A stretch of DNA of 64,000 nucleotides from Arthrobacter sp. Soil764. Lineage in GTDB: Bacteria; Actinomycetota; Actinomycetes; Actinomycetales; Micrococcaceae. Below the pieces are notes generated by a model. That model searched no databases, was not told where the DNA came from, and saw only the letters and a program-made list of their open reading frames with translations. Positions 54,727-64,000 of this stretch are shown here, piece by piece. The position numbers and the translations under genes were made by a program. Where the stretch lies: the NCBI RefSeq assembly GCF_001428075.1, contig NZ_LMSI01000020.1, forward strand, positions 516,154 to 580,153. Reading direction: 5' to 3'. Every line of letters starts with the position of its first letter. The stretch's first letter is position 1.

Positions 54727-56181
54727 ATGGCAAAGACATTGGCCGAGAAAGTCTGGGACGCACACGTGGTGCGCAAAGGTGACGGCGATGGTGCCAACGC
54801 CCAGCCAGACCTTCTGTACATCGACCTTCACCTGGTCCACGAGGTCACGTCACCGCAGGCCTTTGAAGGACTGCGGCTGGCCGGCCGCAAGCTGCGCCGG
54901 CCGGACCTCACCATTGCCACCGAGGACCACAACACCCCCACGCTGGACATCGATAAGCCGATTGCCGACCTGACCAGCCGCACCCAGATCCAGACCCTGC
55001 GCAACAACTGTGCGGAGTTCGGCGTCCGGCTGCACAGCCTGGGCGATGCCGAACAGGGCATCGTCCACGTGGTGGGCCCGCAGCTGGGCCTCACCCAGCC
55101 CGGCATGACGGTGGTCTGCGGCGACTCCCACACCTCCACCCACGGCGCCTTCGGTGCCCTGGCCATGGGCATCGGAACCTCTGAGGTGGAGCACGTCATG
55201 GCCACCCAGACCCTGTCGCTGAAGCCGTTCAAGACCATGGCCATCAACGTCGAGGGCACACTGCGCCCCGGCGTGACTGCCAAGGACATTATCCTCGCCG
55301 TGATTGCCAAGATTGGCACGGGCGGCGGCCAGGGCTACGTCCTGGAATACCGCGGCTCGGCCATCCGTGCCCTGTCCATGGACGCCCGGATGACCATCTG
55401 CAACATGTCCATCGAGGCCGGCGCCCGCGCCGGAATGGTGGCCCCGGACCAGACCACCTATGAATTCATGAAGGGCCGCCCGCACGCCCCCCAGGGTGCT
55501 GAGTGGGATGCCGCCGTCGAATACTGGAATACCCTGCGCACCGACGACGACGCCGCCTTCGACGTCGAGGTGGACCTGGACGCCGACACGTTGGAGCCGT
55601 TCGTCACCTGGGGCACCAACCCCGGCCAGGGCGTGTCCCTGTCCCAGGCCGTTCCCTCGCCCGAGGACTTCGGCGACGAGAACGCCAAGGCTGCCGCGGA
55701 ACGCGCCCTCCAGTACATGGGGCTCGAGGCCGGCACGCCCATGAAGGACATCCGGGTGGACACGGTGTTCCTGGGTTCCTGCACCAACTCCCGGATGGAG
55801 GACCTGCGGGCCGCTGCGGACATCATCCGCGGACGCCAAAAGGACCCGAACATCCGGATGCTGGTAGTGCCGGGCTCCGCACGCGTCCGCCTGGAAGCCG
55901 AGGCCGAGGGCCTGGACAAGGTCTTTAAGGATTTCGGGGCCGAATGGCGTTTCGCGGGCTGCTCGATGTGCCTGGGCATGAACCCGGACCAGCTGGAGGT
56001 GGGGGAGCGTTGCGCTTCCACCTCCAACCGCAACTTCGAAGGACGCCAGGGCAAGGGCGGGCGCACGCACCTGGTGTCCCCGGTGGTGGCAGCGGCCACG
56101 GCAGTGCGCGGCACGCTCAGCTCGCCGTCAGACCTTGAACCCGCTCCCGAACCCGCCGCCATCCGCATCGACGCAGCCTAG
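54727..56181 (+). CDS. leuC: 3-isopropylmalate dehydratase large subunit LeuC
   Basis: A 484-residue aconitase-family subunit. The Fe-S cysteines are in [13 protein letters not shown] (about residue 351) and [14 protein letters not shown] (about 411 and 414). It isomerises 2- to 3-isopropylmalate with LeuD. AAGGGAG directly touches the ATG at 54721 but is 6 nt before the ATG at 54727, so the latter is preferred. leuD starts 9 bp after its stop. Confidence 0.97.
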   Translation: MAKTLAEKVWDAHVVRKGDGDGANAQPDLLYIDLHLVHEVTSPQAFEGLRLAGRKLRRPDLTIATEDHNTPTLDIDKPIADLTSRTQIQTLRNNCAEFGVRLHSLGDAEQGIVHVVGPQLGLTQPGMTVVCGDSHTSTHGAFGALAMGIGTSEVEHVMATQTLSLKPFKTMAINVEGTLRPGVTAKDIILAVIAKIGTGGGQGYVLEYRGSAIRALSMDARMTICNMSIEAGARAGMVAPDQTTYEFMKGRPHAPQGAEWDAAVEYWNTLRTDDDAAFDVEVDLDADTLEPFVTWGTNPGQGVSLSQAVPSPEDFGDENAKAAAERALQYMGLEAGTPMKDIRVDTVFLGSCTNSRMEDLRAAADIIRGRQKDPNIRMLVVPGSARVRLEAEAEGLDKVFKDFGAEWRFAGCSMCLGMNPDQLEVGERCASTSNRNFEGRQGKGGRTHLVSPVVAAATAVRGTLSSPSDLEPAPEPAAIRIDAA

Positions 56182-56190
56182 GACAGCACT

Positions 56191-56793
56191 ATGGAAAAGT
56201 TCACCAAGCACACCGGCATCGGCGTCCCGCTGCGCCAGAGCAACGTCGACACCGACCAGATCATCCCCGCGGTTTACCTGAAGCGCATTACCCGGACCGG
56301 CTTCGAGGATGCGCTGTTCTCCGCCTGGCGCAAGGATCCTTCCTTCATCCTGAACCAGGAGCCCTTCAACGCCGGGTCGGTCCTGGTTGCCGGCCCCGAT
56401 TTCGGTACCGGCTCGTCCCGGGAACACGCCGTGTGGGCGCTGAAGGACTATGGCTTCAAGGCTGTGCTGTCCTCCCGCTTCGCCGACATTTTCCGCGGCA
56501 ACTCAGGCAAGCAGGGGCTCCTGGCCGCCCAGGTGGCCCAGGATGACATCGAGCTCATCTGGAAGGAACTCGAGAACGCGCCGGGGACCCAGGTGACGGT
56601 GGACCTCGAGTCCAAGACCGTGGTCTGCGGCAACATCGTGGCGCCGTTCGACATCGACGACTACACCCGGTGGCGGCTCCTGGAAGGCCTGGACGACATC
56701 GGGCTGACCCTCCAGCAGGAAGCGGACATCACCGCCTACGAGGCGACCCGGCCGGCCTTCAAGCCGAAGACCCTGCCGGCGAAGCTTTCCTGA
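56191..56793 (+). CDS. leuD: 3-isopropylmalate dehydratase small subunit LeuD
   Basis: A 200-residue swivel-domain subunit. [15 protein letters not shown] (about residues 19-33), [18 protein letters not shown] (about 69-86) and the end [14 protein letters not shown] match LeuD. It is cotranscribed with leuC. The 141 bp after its stop, before murA, contain no supported gene. Confidence 0.97.
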   Translation: MEKFTKHTGIGVPLRQSNVDTDQIIPAVYLKRITRTGFEDALFSAWRKDPSFILNQEPFNAGSVLVAGPDFGTGSSREHAVWALKDYGFKAVLSSRFADIFRGNSGKQGLLAAQVAQDDIELIWKELENAPGTQVTVDLESKTVVCGNIVAPFDIDDYTRWRLLEGLDDIGLTLQQEADITAYEATRPAFKPKTLPAKLS

Positions 56794-56934
56794 CCCTGCG
56801 CCAGCGCCCCGGCGGCGTGGCGGGCCGGCGCAGTGGCTGGGGGCCCTGGAGGCGCCGGAGGTGGTCCGCGGCATGGCCGACCAGTTGGTGAAGGTTACGA
56901 CCGGCGAAGGCTGTGATCGTGAGGAAACCGGTAT

Positions 56935-58260
56935 ATGAGTAGTGTTCTGACAATCCGCGGCGGTGTCCCGCTTACAGGCCGCGTCAGCGTCCGTGGGGCA
57001 AAGAATCTTGTTCCCAAGGCCATGGTGGCGGCGTTGCTGGGCAACGAACCCTCGGTGTTGCGGAACGTGCCGGAAATCAAGGACGTGGAGGTTGTCACCT
57101 CCCTGCTGCAGCTGCATGGCGTGACCGTGGAGAAAGACCCGGTCAACGGCGATCTCACCCTGGATCCCAAGGCCGCAAAAACGGCGCCGAGCACCGCGAT
57201 TGATGCCCATGCCGGTGACTCCCGGATTCCCATCCTGCTGTGCGGGCCGTTGATCCACGCGATCGGTGAAGCCTTCATTCCCGACCTGGGCGGCTGCAAG
57301 ATCGGCGACCGTCCCATCGACTACCACCTGGATGTCCTGCGCCAGTTCGGCGCGGTCGTGGAAAAGCGCCCCGGCGGCATCCACATCTCGGCACCCAAGG
57401 GCCTGCACGGGGCCAAGATCTCGCTGCCGTACCCGTCCGTGGGTGCCACCGAGCAGGTCTTGCTGAGCGCCACCCGCGCCGAAGGCATCACCGAGCTTTC
57501 GGGCGCCGCCACCGAACCGGAGATCGTCGACCTCATCGCCGTGCTGCAGAAGATGGGCGCCATCATCAGCGTGCAGACGGACCGCACCATCCGCATCGAG
57601 GGCGTCCGCGACCTGGGCGGATACAATCACCGTGCACTCTCGGACCGCAACGAATCGGCCTCCTGGGCTTCGGCCGCACTGGTGACCCGCGGTGACATCT
57701 TCGTTGAAGGCGCCTCCCAGCGCGACATGATGACGTTCCTGAACACCTACCGCAAGGTGGGCGGCGGAATGGACATCGGCGAGGACGGCATCCGGTTCTA
57801 CCACAAGGGCGGAAAGCTGAACCCGCTGGTCCTGGAGACGGATGTCCACCCCGGCTTCATGACTGACTGGCAGCAGCCACTCGTTGTGGCGCTGACCCAG
57901 GCCGAGGGCGTATCCATCGTCCACGAGACGGTCTATGAAAACCGCTTCGGCTTCACCGACGCGCTCATCCGCATGGGCGCCAGCATCCAGGTGCACCGCG
58001 AGTGCCTGGGAAGTGTGCCGTGCCGCTTCGGCCAGCGCAACTTCCTGCACTCAGCGGTGATTTCCGGTCCCACGCAGCTCAAGGGAACCGACATTGACGT
58101 TCCGGACCTCCGCGGCGGCTTCAGCCACCTGATTGCTGCCCTGGCCGCCACCGGAACCTCGCGCGTCACCGGTATCGATATCATCAACCGGGGGTACGAG
58201 CGGTTCACGGAAAAGCTCGCCGGCCTCGGTGCCGACTTCGACATCACCACCACGAAGTAG
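56935..58260 (+). CDS. murA: UDP-N-acetylglucosamine 1-carboxyvinyltransferase MurA
   Basis: A 441-residue enzyme that transfers enolpyruvate from PEP to UDP-GlcNAc, the first committed peptidoglycan step. KNLVPKAMVAALL (about residues 23-35) aligns with the family KN motif, and LGGCKIGDRPIDYHL (about 120-134) holds the loop cysteine targeted by fosfomycin. Mycobacterial MurA has Asp there, so this one keeps the common Cys form. GAGGA lies 8 nt before the ATG. Confidence 0.94.
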   Translation: MSSVLTIRGGVPLTGRVSVRGAKNLVPKAMVAALLGNEPSVLRNVPEIKDVEVVTSLLQLHGVTVEKDPVNGDLTLDPKAAKTAPSTAIDAHAGDSRIPILLCGPLIHAIGEAFIPDLGGCKIGDRPIDYHLDVLRQFGAVVEKRPGGIHISAPKGLHGAKISLPYPSVGATEQVLLSATRAEGITELSGAATEPEIVDLIAVLQKMGAIISVQTDRTIRIEGVRDLGGYNHRALSDRNESASWASAALVTRGDIFVEGASQRDMMTFLNTYRKVGGGMDIGEDGIRFYHKGGKLNPLVLETDVHPGFMTDWQQPLVVALTQAEGVSIVHETVYENRFGFTDALIRMGASIQVHRECLGSVPCRFGQRNFLHSAVISGPTQLKGTDIDVPDLRGGFSHLIAALAATGTSRVTGIDIINRGYERFTEKLAGLGADFDITTTK

Positions 58261-58269
58261 CGCGGGACC

Positions 58270-59040
58270 GTGAAGGAATCGGCCAAGAGCAGGGCCACGT
58301 TTGTGTTCATCGCCGCCGTCGCCCGGCCGTTGCTGAACCTCATGATGGCCAAGACGTGGGAAGGCACCGAAAAACTTCCCGCCGGCGGCTTCATCGCCGC
58401 CCCCAACCACTGCACGGAGATCGACCCCCTGGTGGTGGGGCACATGCTCTACAACCAGAAGCGGGCCCCGCACTTCCTGGCCAAGGCCGGGCTGTTCAAG
58501 GTGCCGGCCCTGGGCTGGCTGCTGCGCGCCACCAAGCAGGTGCCGGTGGAGCGTTCGACGGCGGGAGCGAACCGGTCGCTGCAAGTGGCCCAGGAGATTG
58601 TCGCCGAAGGGGGCGCCATCATCATCTATCCCGAAGGCACGCTGACGCGGGACCCGGACCTGTGGCCGATGAAAGGCCACACCGGCGCTGCCCGGCTGGC
58701 CCTCGAAGGCGGCATTCCGGTGGTTCCCATCGCACACTGGGGAGCGCATGAAGTGTTTCCGCGATACGGCAAGTCGTTCCATATCTTCCCGCGCAAACGC
58801 TCGCGTGTTGTGGTGGGCGATCCGGTGGACCTGAGCGCCTTCAGTGGCCGTCCCCTGGACAAGGCCACCCTGGCCGAGGCCACCGAGGTGATCATGGATG
58901 CGATCACGGCATTGTTGGCAGGTTTGCGTGGTGAACAGCCACCCGCGGAACGCTGGGACCCGGCCAAACAGCAGCAGGCCAAGCATGGACGGTTCGTTGA
59001 ACGCGGACAGCAGCCGGGATCCGGAACGGAAGCTCCGTGA
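58270..59040 (+). CDS. plsC: 1-acyl-sn-glycerol-3-phosphate acyltransferase
   Basis: A 256-residue PlsC-family acyltransferase for phosphatidic acid synthesis. The catalytic NHCTEIDP is at about residues 42-49 (NHx4D) and YPEGTLTRDPDLWPMKGHTGAARLAL at about 120-145 (the EGT motif). It starts at GTG, 9 bp after murA, and overlaps gpsA by 4 nt. The basic C-terminal tail is not conserved. Confidence 0.92.
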   Translation: MKESAKSRATFVFIAAVARPLLNLMMAKTWEGTEKLPAGGFIAAPNHCTEIDPLVVGHMLYNQKRAPHFLAKAGLFKVPALGWLLRATKQVPVERSTAGANRSLQVAQEIVAEGGAIIIYPEGTLTRDPDLWPMKGHTGAARLALEGGIPVVPIAHWGAHEVFPRYGKSFHIFPRKRSRVVVGDPVDLSAFSGRPLDKATLAEATEVIMDAITALLAGLRGEQPPAERWDPAKQQQAKHGRFVERGQQPGSGTEAP

Positions 59041-60086
59041 CCGCTGACGCGAGGCCGGGGGCGGCCCGTACCGTTGCCGTCCTGGGCGCGGGATCGTGGG
59101 GCACGACCTTTGCCAAGGTCCTGGCCGACGCCGCGATTGCCACCGGCACGCCACGTTCCATCAGGCTGTGGGGCAGGCGCGCCGAAGTGGTGGAGGAGAT
59201 TAACAGCAGCCACCGCAACAGTGACTACCTCAAGGACGTTGTCCTGCCGGAAAGCATCACTGCGTCCACTGACGTCCGCGCGGTCCTGGCAGGCGCCGAG
59301 CTCGTGGTCTTGGCTGTTCCGGCCCAGTCCCTCCGCCCGCAGTTGCGGGAATGGAAGGACATGATCGCCCCCGGAGCTGTTGTGGTTTCCCTGATGAAGG
59401 GCCTGGAGCTGGGCACGGATGCCAGGATGAGCGAGGTCATCGGGCAGGAGCTGGACCTGCCCCTGGAACGCATTGCGGTTGTCTCCGGACCCAACCTCGC
59501 CATGGAGATTGCGCGGCAGGAACCCACTGCATCGGTGGTGGCGTGTACCGATTCCGCCACTGCCGGCTGGCTGGCCAGGAGCTGCACCGCCCCCTACTTC
59601 CGTCCTTACACCACGTCCGATGTGGTCGGCGTCGAAATTGGCGGCATCGTCAAGAACGTGATCGCGCTGGCAGTGGGCATCTGTGAGGGCAAGCAGATGG
59701 GGGACAACACCAAGGCATCGGTGATTACCCGGGGACTCGCCGAAACGTCGCGCCTCGCACTGGCACTGGGCGGCGAAGCCAAGACCATGGCCGGTCTGGC
59801 CGGGCTGGGCGACCTCGTGGCAACCTGCTCGTCCGCGCTGTCCCGGAACCACACCGCGGGGAGACTGCTGGGCCAGGGCCTGACCCTTGAAGAAGTGGGC
59901 CGAAAGATGACCCAGACCGCCGAAGGCATCAAATCCGGCCAGGCCGTCCATGAACTCGCCGGCAAGCTCGGCGTCGAAATGCCCATCACTGCCGCCGTCG
60001 TCGCGGTACTGGCAGGCAAGCTGTCCGTTGACCAACTGGGGCCTGTTCTGCTGTCCCGGGAATTGAAACCTGAAGGCGATTACTGA
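59037..60086 (+). CDS. gpsA: glycerol-3-phosphate dehydrogenase (NAD(P)+)
   Basis: A 349-residue enzyme that makes sn-glycerol 3-phosphate from dihydroxyacetone phosphate for phospholipid synthesis. The Rossmann motif VLGAGSWGTTFAKVLAD is at residues 15-31, SGPNLAMEIARQEPTASVVA at about 151, and the catalytic lysine is in EIGGIVKNVIALAVGI (about residue 206). Overlap with plsC couples two steps of the same pathway. Confidence 0.97.
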   Translation: MTADARPGAARTVAVLGAGSWGTTFAKVLADAAIATGTPRSIRLWGRRAEVVEEINSSHRNSDYLKDVVLPESITASTDVRAVLAGAELVVLAVPAQSLRPQLREWKDMIAPGAVVVSLMKGLELGTDARMSEVIGQELDLPLERIAVVSGPNLAMEIARQEPTASVVACTDSATAGWLARSCTAPYFRPYTTSDVVGVEIGGIVKNVIALAVGICEGKQMGDNTKASVITRGLAETSRLALALGGEAKTMAGLAGLGDLVATCSSALSRNHTAGRLLGQGLTLEEVGRKMTQTAEGIKSGQAVHELAGKLGVEMPITAAVVAVLAGKLSVDQLGPVLLSRELKPEGDY

Positions 60087-60089
60087 CCC

Positions 60090-61238
60090 ATGTCCCACGA
60101 CACCTCCACCACAGCTGAAACGGCCATCACGAGGAAACCGCGGGTCGCAGTGCTTTTCGGCGGCCGCTCCAGCGAGCATGCCGTCAGCTGCGTAACGGCA
60201 GCCGGCGTGCTGGGCGCGATCAACAAGGACAAGTACGAGGTGATCCCCATCGGGATCGCCAAGACCGGCCAGTGGGTTCTCGCCCCGGCAGACACCGCAC
60301 AGTGGTCGCTCGCGGCATCGTCGCTTCCTGAAGTCGTGCCCTCGCCGCAGACCGTCACCCTGGCCGAGATCGGCGGTGAGCACCAGCTGATCGTGGCGGC
60401 ACCCAATGAAGTTCCGCAGGAACTGGGCACCGTCGACGTCGTCTTTCCGCTGCTGCACGGACCTTTCGGTGAGGACGGCACCATCCAGGGCCTCCTTGAG
60501 CTTTCCGACACCCGCTACGTTGGCGCCGGGGTGCTGGCATCCGCCGTCGGCATGGACAAGCACTACATGAAGGTGGTCTTCGAAGCCGCAGGGCTGCGCG
60601 TGGGCCCTTATGTGGCCGTGACCGACAGGCAGTGGCGCAGGGACCCCGAATCCGTCCGGAAGCAGGTGGACCGCCTCGGGTTCCCTGTCTTCGTCAAGCC
60701 GGCCCGTGCAGGCTCGTCGATGGGTATCTCCAAGGTTGACTCCCTGGAGGACCTGGACGCCGCCATCGAAGAGGCCCGCCGCCATGACCTCAAGCTGGTG
60801 ATCGAAGCCGGAATTGTGGGCCGCGAAATCGAATGCGCAGTCCTCGAAGGCAGGGGCACCGATGCGCCGCGGACCTCAATGCCGGGCGAGATCTCCGTGG
60901 CCGCAGGAACCCACGAGTTCTACGACTTCAACGCCAAGTACGTCGAGGATGATGCCGCGTCCCTGAGCTGCCCGGCAGACATCCCGGCGGAAGCCATTGC
61001 ACGGGTCCGTGAACTCGCTGCCGCCGCCTTTGACGCTGTGGGTGCCGAGGGCCTGAGCCGCGTGGACTTCTTCTATACGCCCGAGGGCGAACTGATCATC
61101 AACGAGATCAACACGATGCCTGGCTTCACACCCAAGAGCATGTACCCGCAAATGTGGGCAGCGTCCGGACTGGGCTACGCGGACCTGATCGATGAACTTA
61201 TCCACCTGGCACTGAACCGCAGGACCGGGCTCCGGTAA
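60090..61238 (+). CDS. ddl: D-alanine--D-alanine ligase
   Basis: A 382-residue ATP-grasp ligase for the peptidoglycan dipeptide. VLFGGRSSEHAVSCVTA (about residues 20-36), VGAGVLASAVGMDKHYMK (about 147-164), GSSMGISKV and the end motif EINTMPGFTPKSMYP match Ddl. It begins 3 bp after gpsA. Confidence 0.97.
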   Translation: MSHDTSTTAETAITRKPRVAVLFGGRSSEHAVSCVTAAGVLGAINKDKYEVIPIGIAKTGQWVLAPADTAQWSLAASSLPEVVPSPQTVTLAEIGGEHQLIVAAPNEVPQELGTVDVVFPLLHGPFGEDGTIQGLLELSDTRYVGAGVLASAVGMDKHYMKVVFEAAGLRVGPYVAVTDRQWRRDPESVRKQVDRLGFPVFVKPARAGSSMGISKVDSLEDLDAAIEEARRHDLKLVIEAGIVGREIECAVLEGRGTDAPRTSMPGEISVAAGTHEFYDFNAKYVEDDAASLSCPADIPAEAIARVRELAAAAFDAVGAEGLSRVDFFYTPEGELIINEINTMPGFTPKSMYPQMWAASGLGYADLIDELIHLALNRRTGLR

Positions 61239-61253
61239 GCCGCCATGGCGGCT
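61238..61253. repeat. 16-bp perfect palindrome after ddl
   Basis: AGCCGCCATGGCGGCT overlaps the last base of the ddl stop codon region and stands between convergent genes. It has almost no loop, so a terminator role is uncertain. Confidence 0.45.
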
Positions 61254-61311
61254 CCCGCTGGCGCTTTCCCGCCGCCGGTGTGGGCCTACCACTTGCAGGA
61301 CCTGCCGGAGC

Positions 61312-61815
61312 TTACTGGCTCTTGGGCAGGTTCTGCAGCTCTTCCTGGCCCACGCAGTTCCGTGCGGACGGTACCTTTTCCGCCGCAGCCGACAGGTCCG
61401 CCAGTACTGTGGCGGAGCTGATCTTGTCCGGGTCCATCAGGATTTCCGTGGCAGGTTCCCGCCCATAGGTGGTCAGCGTCCACACGGGGTCGCCTTCCTT
61501 GATGACCCAGTCGACGCCGTTGACGGTGACGCAGCGGTCCGTCGTGGGCCCCGGCACGTTGACACCGCACCGGAGGATGACCAGCGATGGGTCGCCCCAG
61601 GCGGCCGTGCCCTGGCTGTTGGTCTTCCGCAGTTTCGAATCCCCGATGACGTCCGGCAGTGCCACCATCATCGGCGCGCACAATGGATTGGCGGCGTCCT
61701 TGGCGGCGGTGACATCCACGGCCGGAGAGCAGGCGGTCAGGGACAAGGCGGCGATTCCCCCAGCCAGCGCCATCCTGGCGGCACGGGCGGACAGGGGCGG
61801 CTGGGGATGGTGCAT
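61312..61815 (-). CDS. DUF3515 domain-containing lipoprotein
   Basis: A 167-residue secreted lipoprotein. The signal peptide ends in the lipobox LSLTACSP (cysteine about residue 29), followed by a domain with NPLCAPMMVALPDVIGDSKLRKT and WGDPSLVILRCGVNVPGPTTDRC, the DUF3515 pattern with conserved cysteines. The family commonly sits between ddl and thiL in actinobacteria, as here. Function unknown. TAGGCT 6 nt before the ATG suggests a leaderless transcript. Confidence 0.88.
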   Translation of the reverse strand: MHHPQPPLSARAARMALAGGIAALSLTACSPAVDVTAAKDAANPLCAPMMVALPDVIGDSKLRKTNSQGTAAWGDPSLVILRCGVNVPGPTTDRCVTVNGVDWVIKEGDPVWTLTTYGREPATEILMDPDKISSATVLADLSAAAEKVPSARNCVGQEELQNLPKSQ

Positions 61816-61821
61816 GATCCC

Positions 61822-61827
61822 AGCCTA
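61822..61827 (-). promoter_or_regulatory. -10 box, probable leaderless promoter of the DUF3515 gene
   Basis: TAGGCT on the minus strand, followed by 6 nt and the ATG at 61813-61815. Confidence 0.5.
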
Positions 61828-61872
61828 TCGCCGCCTTCGTCCCCGTCCGGACACGATGTCGGCCGGGCGCGG

Positions 61873-61878
61873 TAGCGT
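61873..61878 (+). promoter_or_regulatory. -10 box, probable leaderless promoter of thiL
   Basis: TAGCGT is followed by 6 nt and the GTG start of thiL. It is divergent from the DUF3515 promoter, with about 45 bp between the two boxes. Confidence 0.5.
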
Positions 61879-61884
61879 AGTGGC

Positions 61885-62931
61885 GTGCCTGAAGACCTCC
61901 GTAACCGTGTTGACCGCCAGCCCACAGTCGCCGCCCTTTCCGAAGCCGAGCTGCTGGACCGGATCTTTCCGCGCCTTCAGATGACGGACGGCCACACCAC
62001 CAGCGCGCTGCTGGGGCCTGGCGATGACGCTGCCGTCATCGCAGCCCCGGACGGCAGGACCGTCATCAGCATCGACACCCAGGTCCAGGACCAGGATTTC
62101 CGCCTCCTGTGGCCCAACGGCTACCACACCACCGGATTCGATGTCGGGTGGAAGGCAGCTGCACAGAACCTCAGCGACATCAACGCCATGGGCGCACACG
62201 CAACCTCCATGGTGGTCAGCCTTACCCTTCCCGTTGACACGCCGGTGAGCTGGGTGGAGGACCTGGCGGATGGACTGACAGCTGGAATCCGCGAACTTGG
62301 GGCCACCCGATGTTCCGTGGCCGGCGGAGACCTGGGCCGGGGCGGGGAGATTTCGGTGACCGTTGCGGTGCTGGGAACGCTCGACGGCGGGCGGCCCGTC
62401 CTCCGGTCCGGCGCCCGCCCGGGGGATACTTTGGCGCTGGCGGGAACAGTGGGGCACGCCGCGGCTGGCCTGGCCCTGCTCGAATCGGACATCCCTGTGG
62501 ACACGCTCACCCCGGCGGAGCGCGCCTTCGTGGACCTGCAGTGCCGGCCGCGTCCGCCGCTGGAGGCCGGGCCGGCTGCGCGTGCGGCAGGTGCCACGGC
62601 AATGCTGGACATTTCGGACGGACTTCAGCGGGACGGCAGGCGGCTGGCCACCGCCAGCAATGTGGTGGTGGCTCTCGACCAGGCAAGGATGGCCCAACTG
62701 GCGGATCTCCTGGCCCCGGCCGCAGCCCGGCTGGGGGTGGATGGCGCCGCCTGGGTGCTGGGCGGGGGAGAGGACCACGGGCTGCTGGCCACATTCCCGG
62801 CCGGTGTTCAGCTGCCACCCGGATTCACTGCGATAGGCTCGATACATGCACTCGGTACCGACGAAGGCCCGGGCGTCCTGACAGCGGGCCGGACCGCGGA
62901 CAACGGGGGATGGGATCACTTTGCACACTAA
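61885..62931 (+). CDS. thiL: thiamine-phosphate kinase
   Basis: A 348-residue AIR-synthase-fold kinase that phosphorylates thiamine phosphate to thiamine diphosphate, the cofactor used by IlvB. The motif LLGPGDDAAVIAAPDGRTVISIDTQVQDQDF (about residues 43-73), GWKAAAQNLSDINAMGA and DISDGLQRDGRRLA match ThiL. It starts at GTG. The next gene begins within its last codons. Confidence 0.95.
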   Translation: MPEDLRNRVDRQPTVAALSEAELLDRIFPRLQMTDGHTTSALLGPGDDAAVIAAPDGRTVISIDTQVQDQDFRLLWPNGYHTTGFDVGWKAAAQNLSDINAMGAHATSMVVSLTLPVDTPVSWVEDLADGLTAGIRELGATRCSVAGGDLGRGGEISVTVAVLGTLDGGRPVLRSGARPGDTLALAGTVGHAAAGLALLESDIPVDTLTPAERAFVDLQCRPRPPLEAGPAARAAGATAMLDISDGLQRDGRRLATASNVVVALDQARMAQLADLLAPAAARLGVDGAAWVLGGGEDHGLLATFPAGVQLPPGFTAIGSIHALGTDEGPGVLTAGRTADNGGWDHFAH

Positions 62932-63940
62932 GGTTGCCGCCAACGCGCTGGCGATGAAGAGGTGGCTGGGCAAGGCTGAAACTGCCCTGGGAAACCACAG
63001 TGACCGGCTCAACGCCATCAACATCTTCCCGGTGGCCGATGGCGATACCGGCACCAACCTCTATCTCACTGTCCGCGCTGCCGCCCGTTCCCTGGTCCTT
63101 GCAGAGAGCCAGCCGGCGCCGGTCGACGTCGGGGAAGTCCTTGCCACCGCCGGGCAGGCCGCCATGGAGGAAGCACGGGGAAACTCGGGAACTCTCTTTT
63201 CCGTGTTTCTTTGCGCCGCGGCTGAGCCTTTGGCCGGGCATACCCGGTTGACGTCCACGCTCCTGTCGGCAGCACTGAACCGCGCCCAGATCCGCGCCTG
63301 GTCCGCACTGAGTGACCCGGTTCCGGGCACCATGCTGTCGGTCATGGAAGCGGCAGCCCGTGCGGCAGCCGCCGTCGACGCCGCCCAGGACGGCGATGAC
63401 AGCAACCACGCGCTGGGCCTGGCGCTGGACGCTGCGGTGGAGGGCGCGCTGGCCGCCGTGATCCACACCGAGGAACAGCTCGATGCGCTGCAGTCCGCCC
63501 ACGTGGTGGATGCAGGCGGCGTGGGGATGCTGCTGATCCTCGACTGCCTCCGCTCCGCTGTTCTGGGCGAAGAACTGCAGAGCGAGCTCCTCGATGGCCT
63601 GCACGGCTATGACGTCTCCGACCCCCACATCCACACCTCCATGCCGGACGACGACGGCGTGGAAGTCATGTGCACCATCAGCCTTTCGCCCCTGAACGCC
63701 GCCACGCTCCGGCAGCGGCTGGACGAGATCGGCGAGTCCGTCATCATGAGCCAGGTGGGCAGCGGTCCGGATCCGGAAGGCAACTACCGGTGGCGGGTGC
63801 ACGTGCACGTTCCGGAGCCGGACCCGGCCGTGGAGATTATCCGGTCACTGGGTGAGCCGTCCCAGATCAGCATCAGCGAGCTGGCGCTTCCGCGGGAACC
63901 GGATGTGGAAAAGGTGAACACCGGCGGGCATGAACGCTGA
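62921..63940 (+). CDS. DAK2 domain-containing protein
   Basis: A 339-residue protein with an N-terminal DAK2 (dihydroxyacetone-kinase-like) domain: NAINIFPVADGDTGTNLYLTV (about residues 29-49), with the Asp residues that bind Mg-ATP, and ARGNSGTLFSVFL (about 87-99). The C-terminal 100 residues resemble the linker following DAK2 in FakA/YloV-type proteins, but the protein is shorter than FakA (about 550). TTG at 62921 with GGGGGATGG upstream is the likely start; ATG at 62954 would cut the conserved helix. The end overlaps recG by 11 nt. Confidence 0.85.
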   Translation: MHTKVAANALAMKRWLGKAETALGNHSDRLNAINIFPVADGDTGTNLYLTVRAAARSLVLAESQPAPVDVGEVLATAGQAAMEEARGNSGTLFSVFLCAAAEPLAGHTRLTSTLLSAALNRAQIRAWSALSDPVPGTMLSVMEAAARAAAAVDAAQDGDDSNHALGLALDAAVEGALAAVIHTEEQLDALQSAHVVDAGGVGMLLILDCLRSAVLGEELQSELLDGLHGYDVSDPHIHTSMPDDDGVEVMCTISLSPLNAATLRQRLDEIGESVIMSQVGSGPDPEGNYRWRVHVHVPEPDPAVEIIRSLGEPSQISISELALPREPDVEKVNTGGHER

Positions 63941-64000
63941 GCTGGACCTGGCCCTGGAGCGCCGGATTGGAAAGCGTTCCGCCGCCGTCATCGAGAAACA
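63930..64000 (+). CDS. recG: ATP-dependent DNA helicase RecG, N-terminal fragment
   Basis: Only the first 23 codons are visible (MNAELDLALERRIGKRSAAV and on), cut by the window edge. The sequence fits the start of RecG, which follows the DAK2 gene in many actinobacteria. The assignment depends mainly on this conserved order, so it is moderate. Confidence 0.6.
   Translation, partial: MNAELDLALERRIGKRSAAVIEK

Noticed and set aside
56794-56934. Possible small gene between leuD and murA (ATG at 56873)
   Set aside because: Only 21 codons with no ribosome site; the surrounding open frame is what GC-rich DNA gives by chance. The gap holds no clear hairpin or operator.
61238-61253. Terminator between ddl and the DUF3515 gene
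   Set aside because: The palindrome has almost no loop and no T run, so it is listed only as a repeat.

Overview
This is a GC-rich chromosomal segment of an actinobacterium, most likely a Micrococcaceae member of the Arthrobacter/Pseudarthrobacter type. The evidence is the strong third-position G/C codon use, frequent GTG starts, probable leaderless promoters, and the actinobacterial gene order leuC-leuD-murA-plsC-gpsA-ddl-DUF3515-thiL-DAK2-recG. The species call is inference; no 16S rRNA or other marker gene is present. About 56 protein genes (two cut by the window edges), one 17-codon leader peptide and four tRNAs are supported. No CRISPR array, insertion sequence or prophage was seen.

Layout. 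1-4 kb: end of an MFS transporter, a phosphoribosyltransferase, an alpha/beta hydrolase and an amino-acid permease. 4.0-9.9 kb: a tightly overlapping NAD biosynthesis operon, nrtR-nadA-nadB-nadC-nifS, led by a Nudix-type repressor with a palindromic operator upstream. 10-24 kb: mixed housekeeping and envelope genes: GtrA, DUF1684, lipoproteins, transglutaminase, an LLM flavin enzyme with its MarR regulator, a large RND pump, mqo, a peptide-binding protein, a fasciclin protein, bcp with a divergent MarR gene, tRNA-Leu and tRNA-Lys. 24-26.4 kb: a sugar dehydrogenase overlapping a sunset-domain membrane protein. 26.6-34 kb: branched-chain amino-acid genes ilvD and ilvB-ilvN-ilvC behind a leader-peptide attenuator, then serA. 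34-42 kb: an FtsX-type ABC exporter pair, metG, leuB and ilvE. 42-48.7 kb: MBL hydrolase, FAH-family enzyme, gltX, HAD phosphatase, a hydrophilic-repeat membrane protein, tRNA-Gln and tRNA-Glu. 48.8-53.3 kb: an atypical acyltransferase and a tandem dynamin-like GTPase pair. 53.3-64 kb: DUF1697, an IclR regulator divergent from leuCD, then murA, plsC, gpsA, ddl, DUF3515, thiL, a DAK2 protein and the start of recG.

How it works together. The window holds most of the valine/leucine pathway (ilvD, ilvBNC, leuB, leuCD, ilvE) in scattered units. These appear to be tied together by a leader-peptide attenuator at ilvB and by a palindrome shared between ilvD and leuC that could bind the neighbouring IclR (LtbR-like) regulator. 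The NAD operon pairs a cysteine desulfurase with the Fe-S enzyme NadA under a probable NrtR repressor.

The less ordinary items are a cluster of long perfect or near-perfect palindromes (one inserted in frame within nadB), the shared ilv/leu operator, the dynamin-like pair with its DxPDxDS motif, and an atypical acyltransferase beside tRNA-Glu. No clearly new multi-gene defence or mobile system was found.
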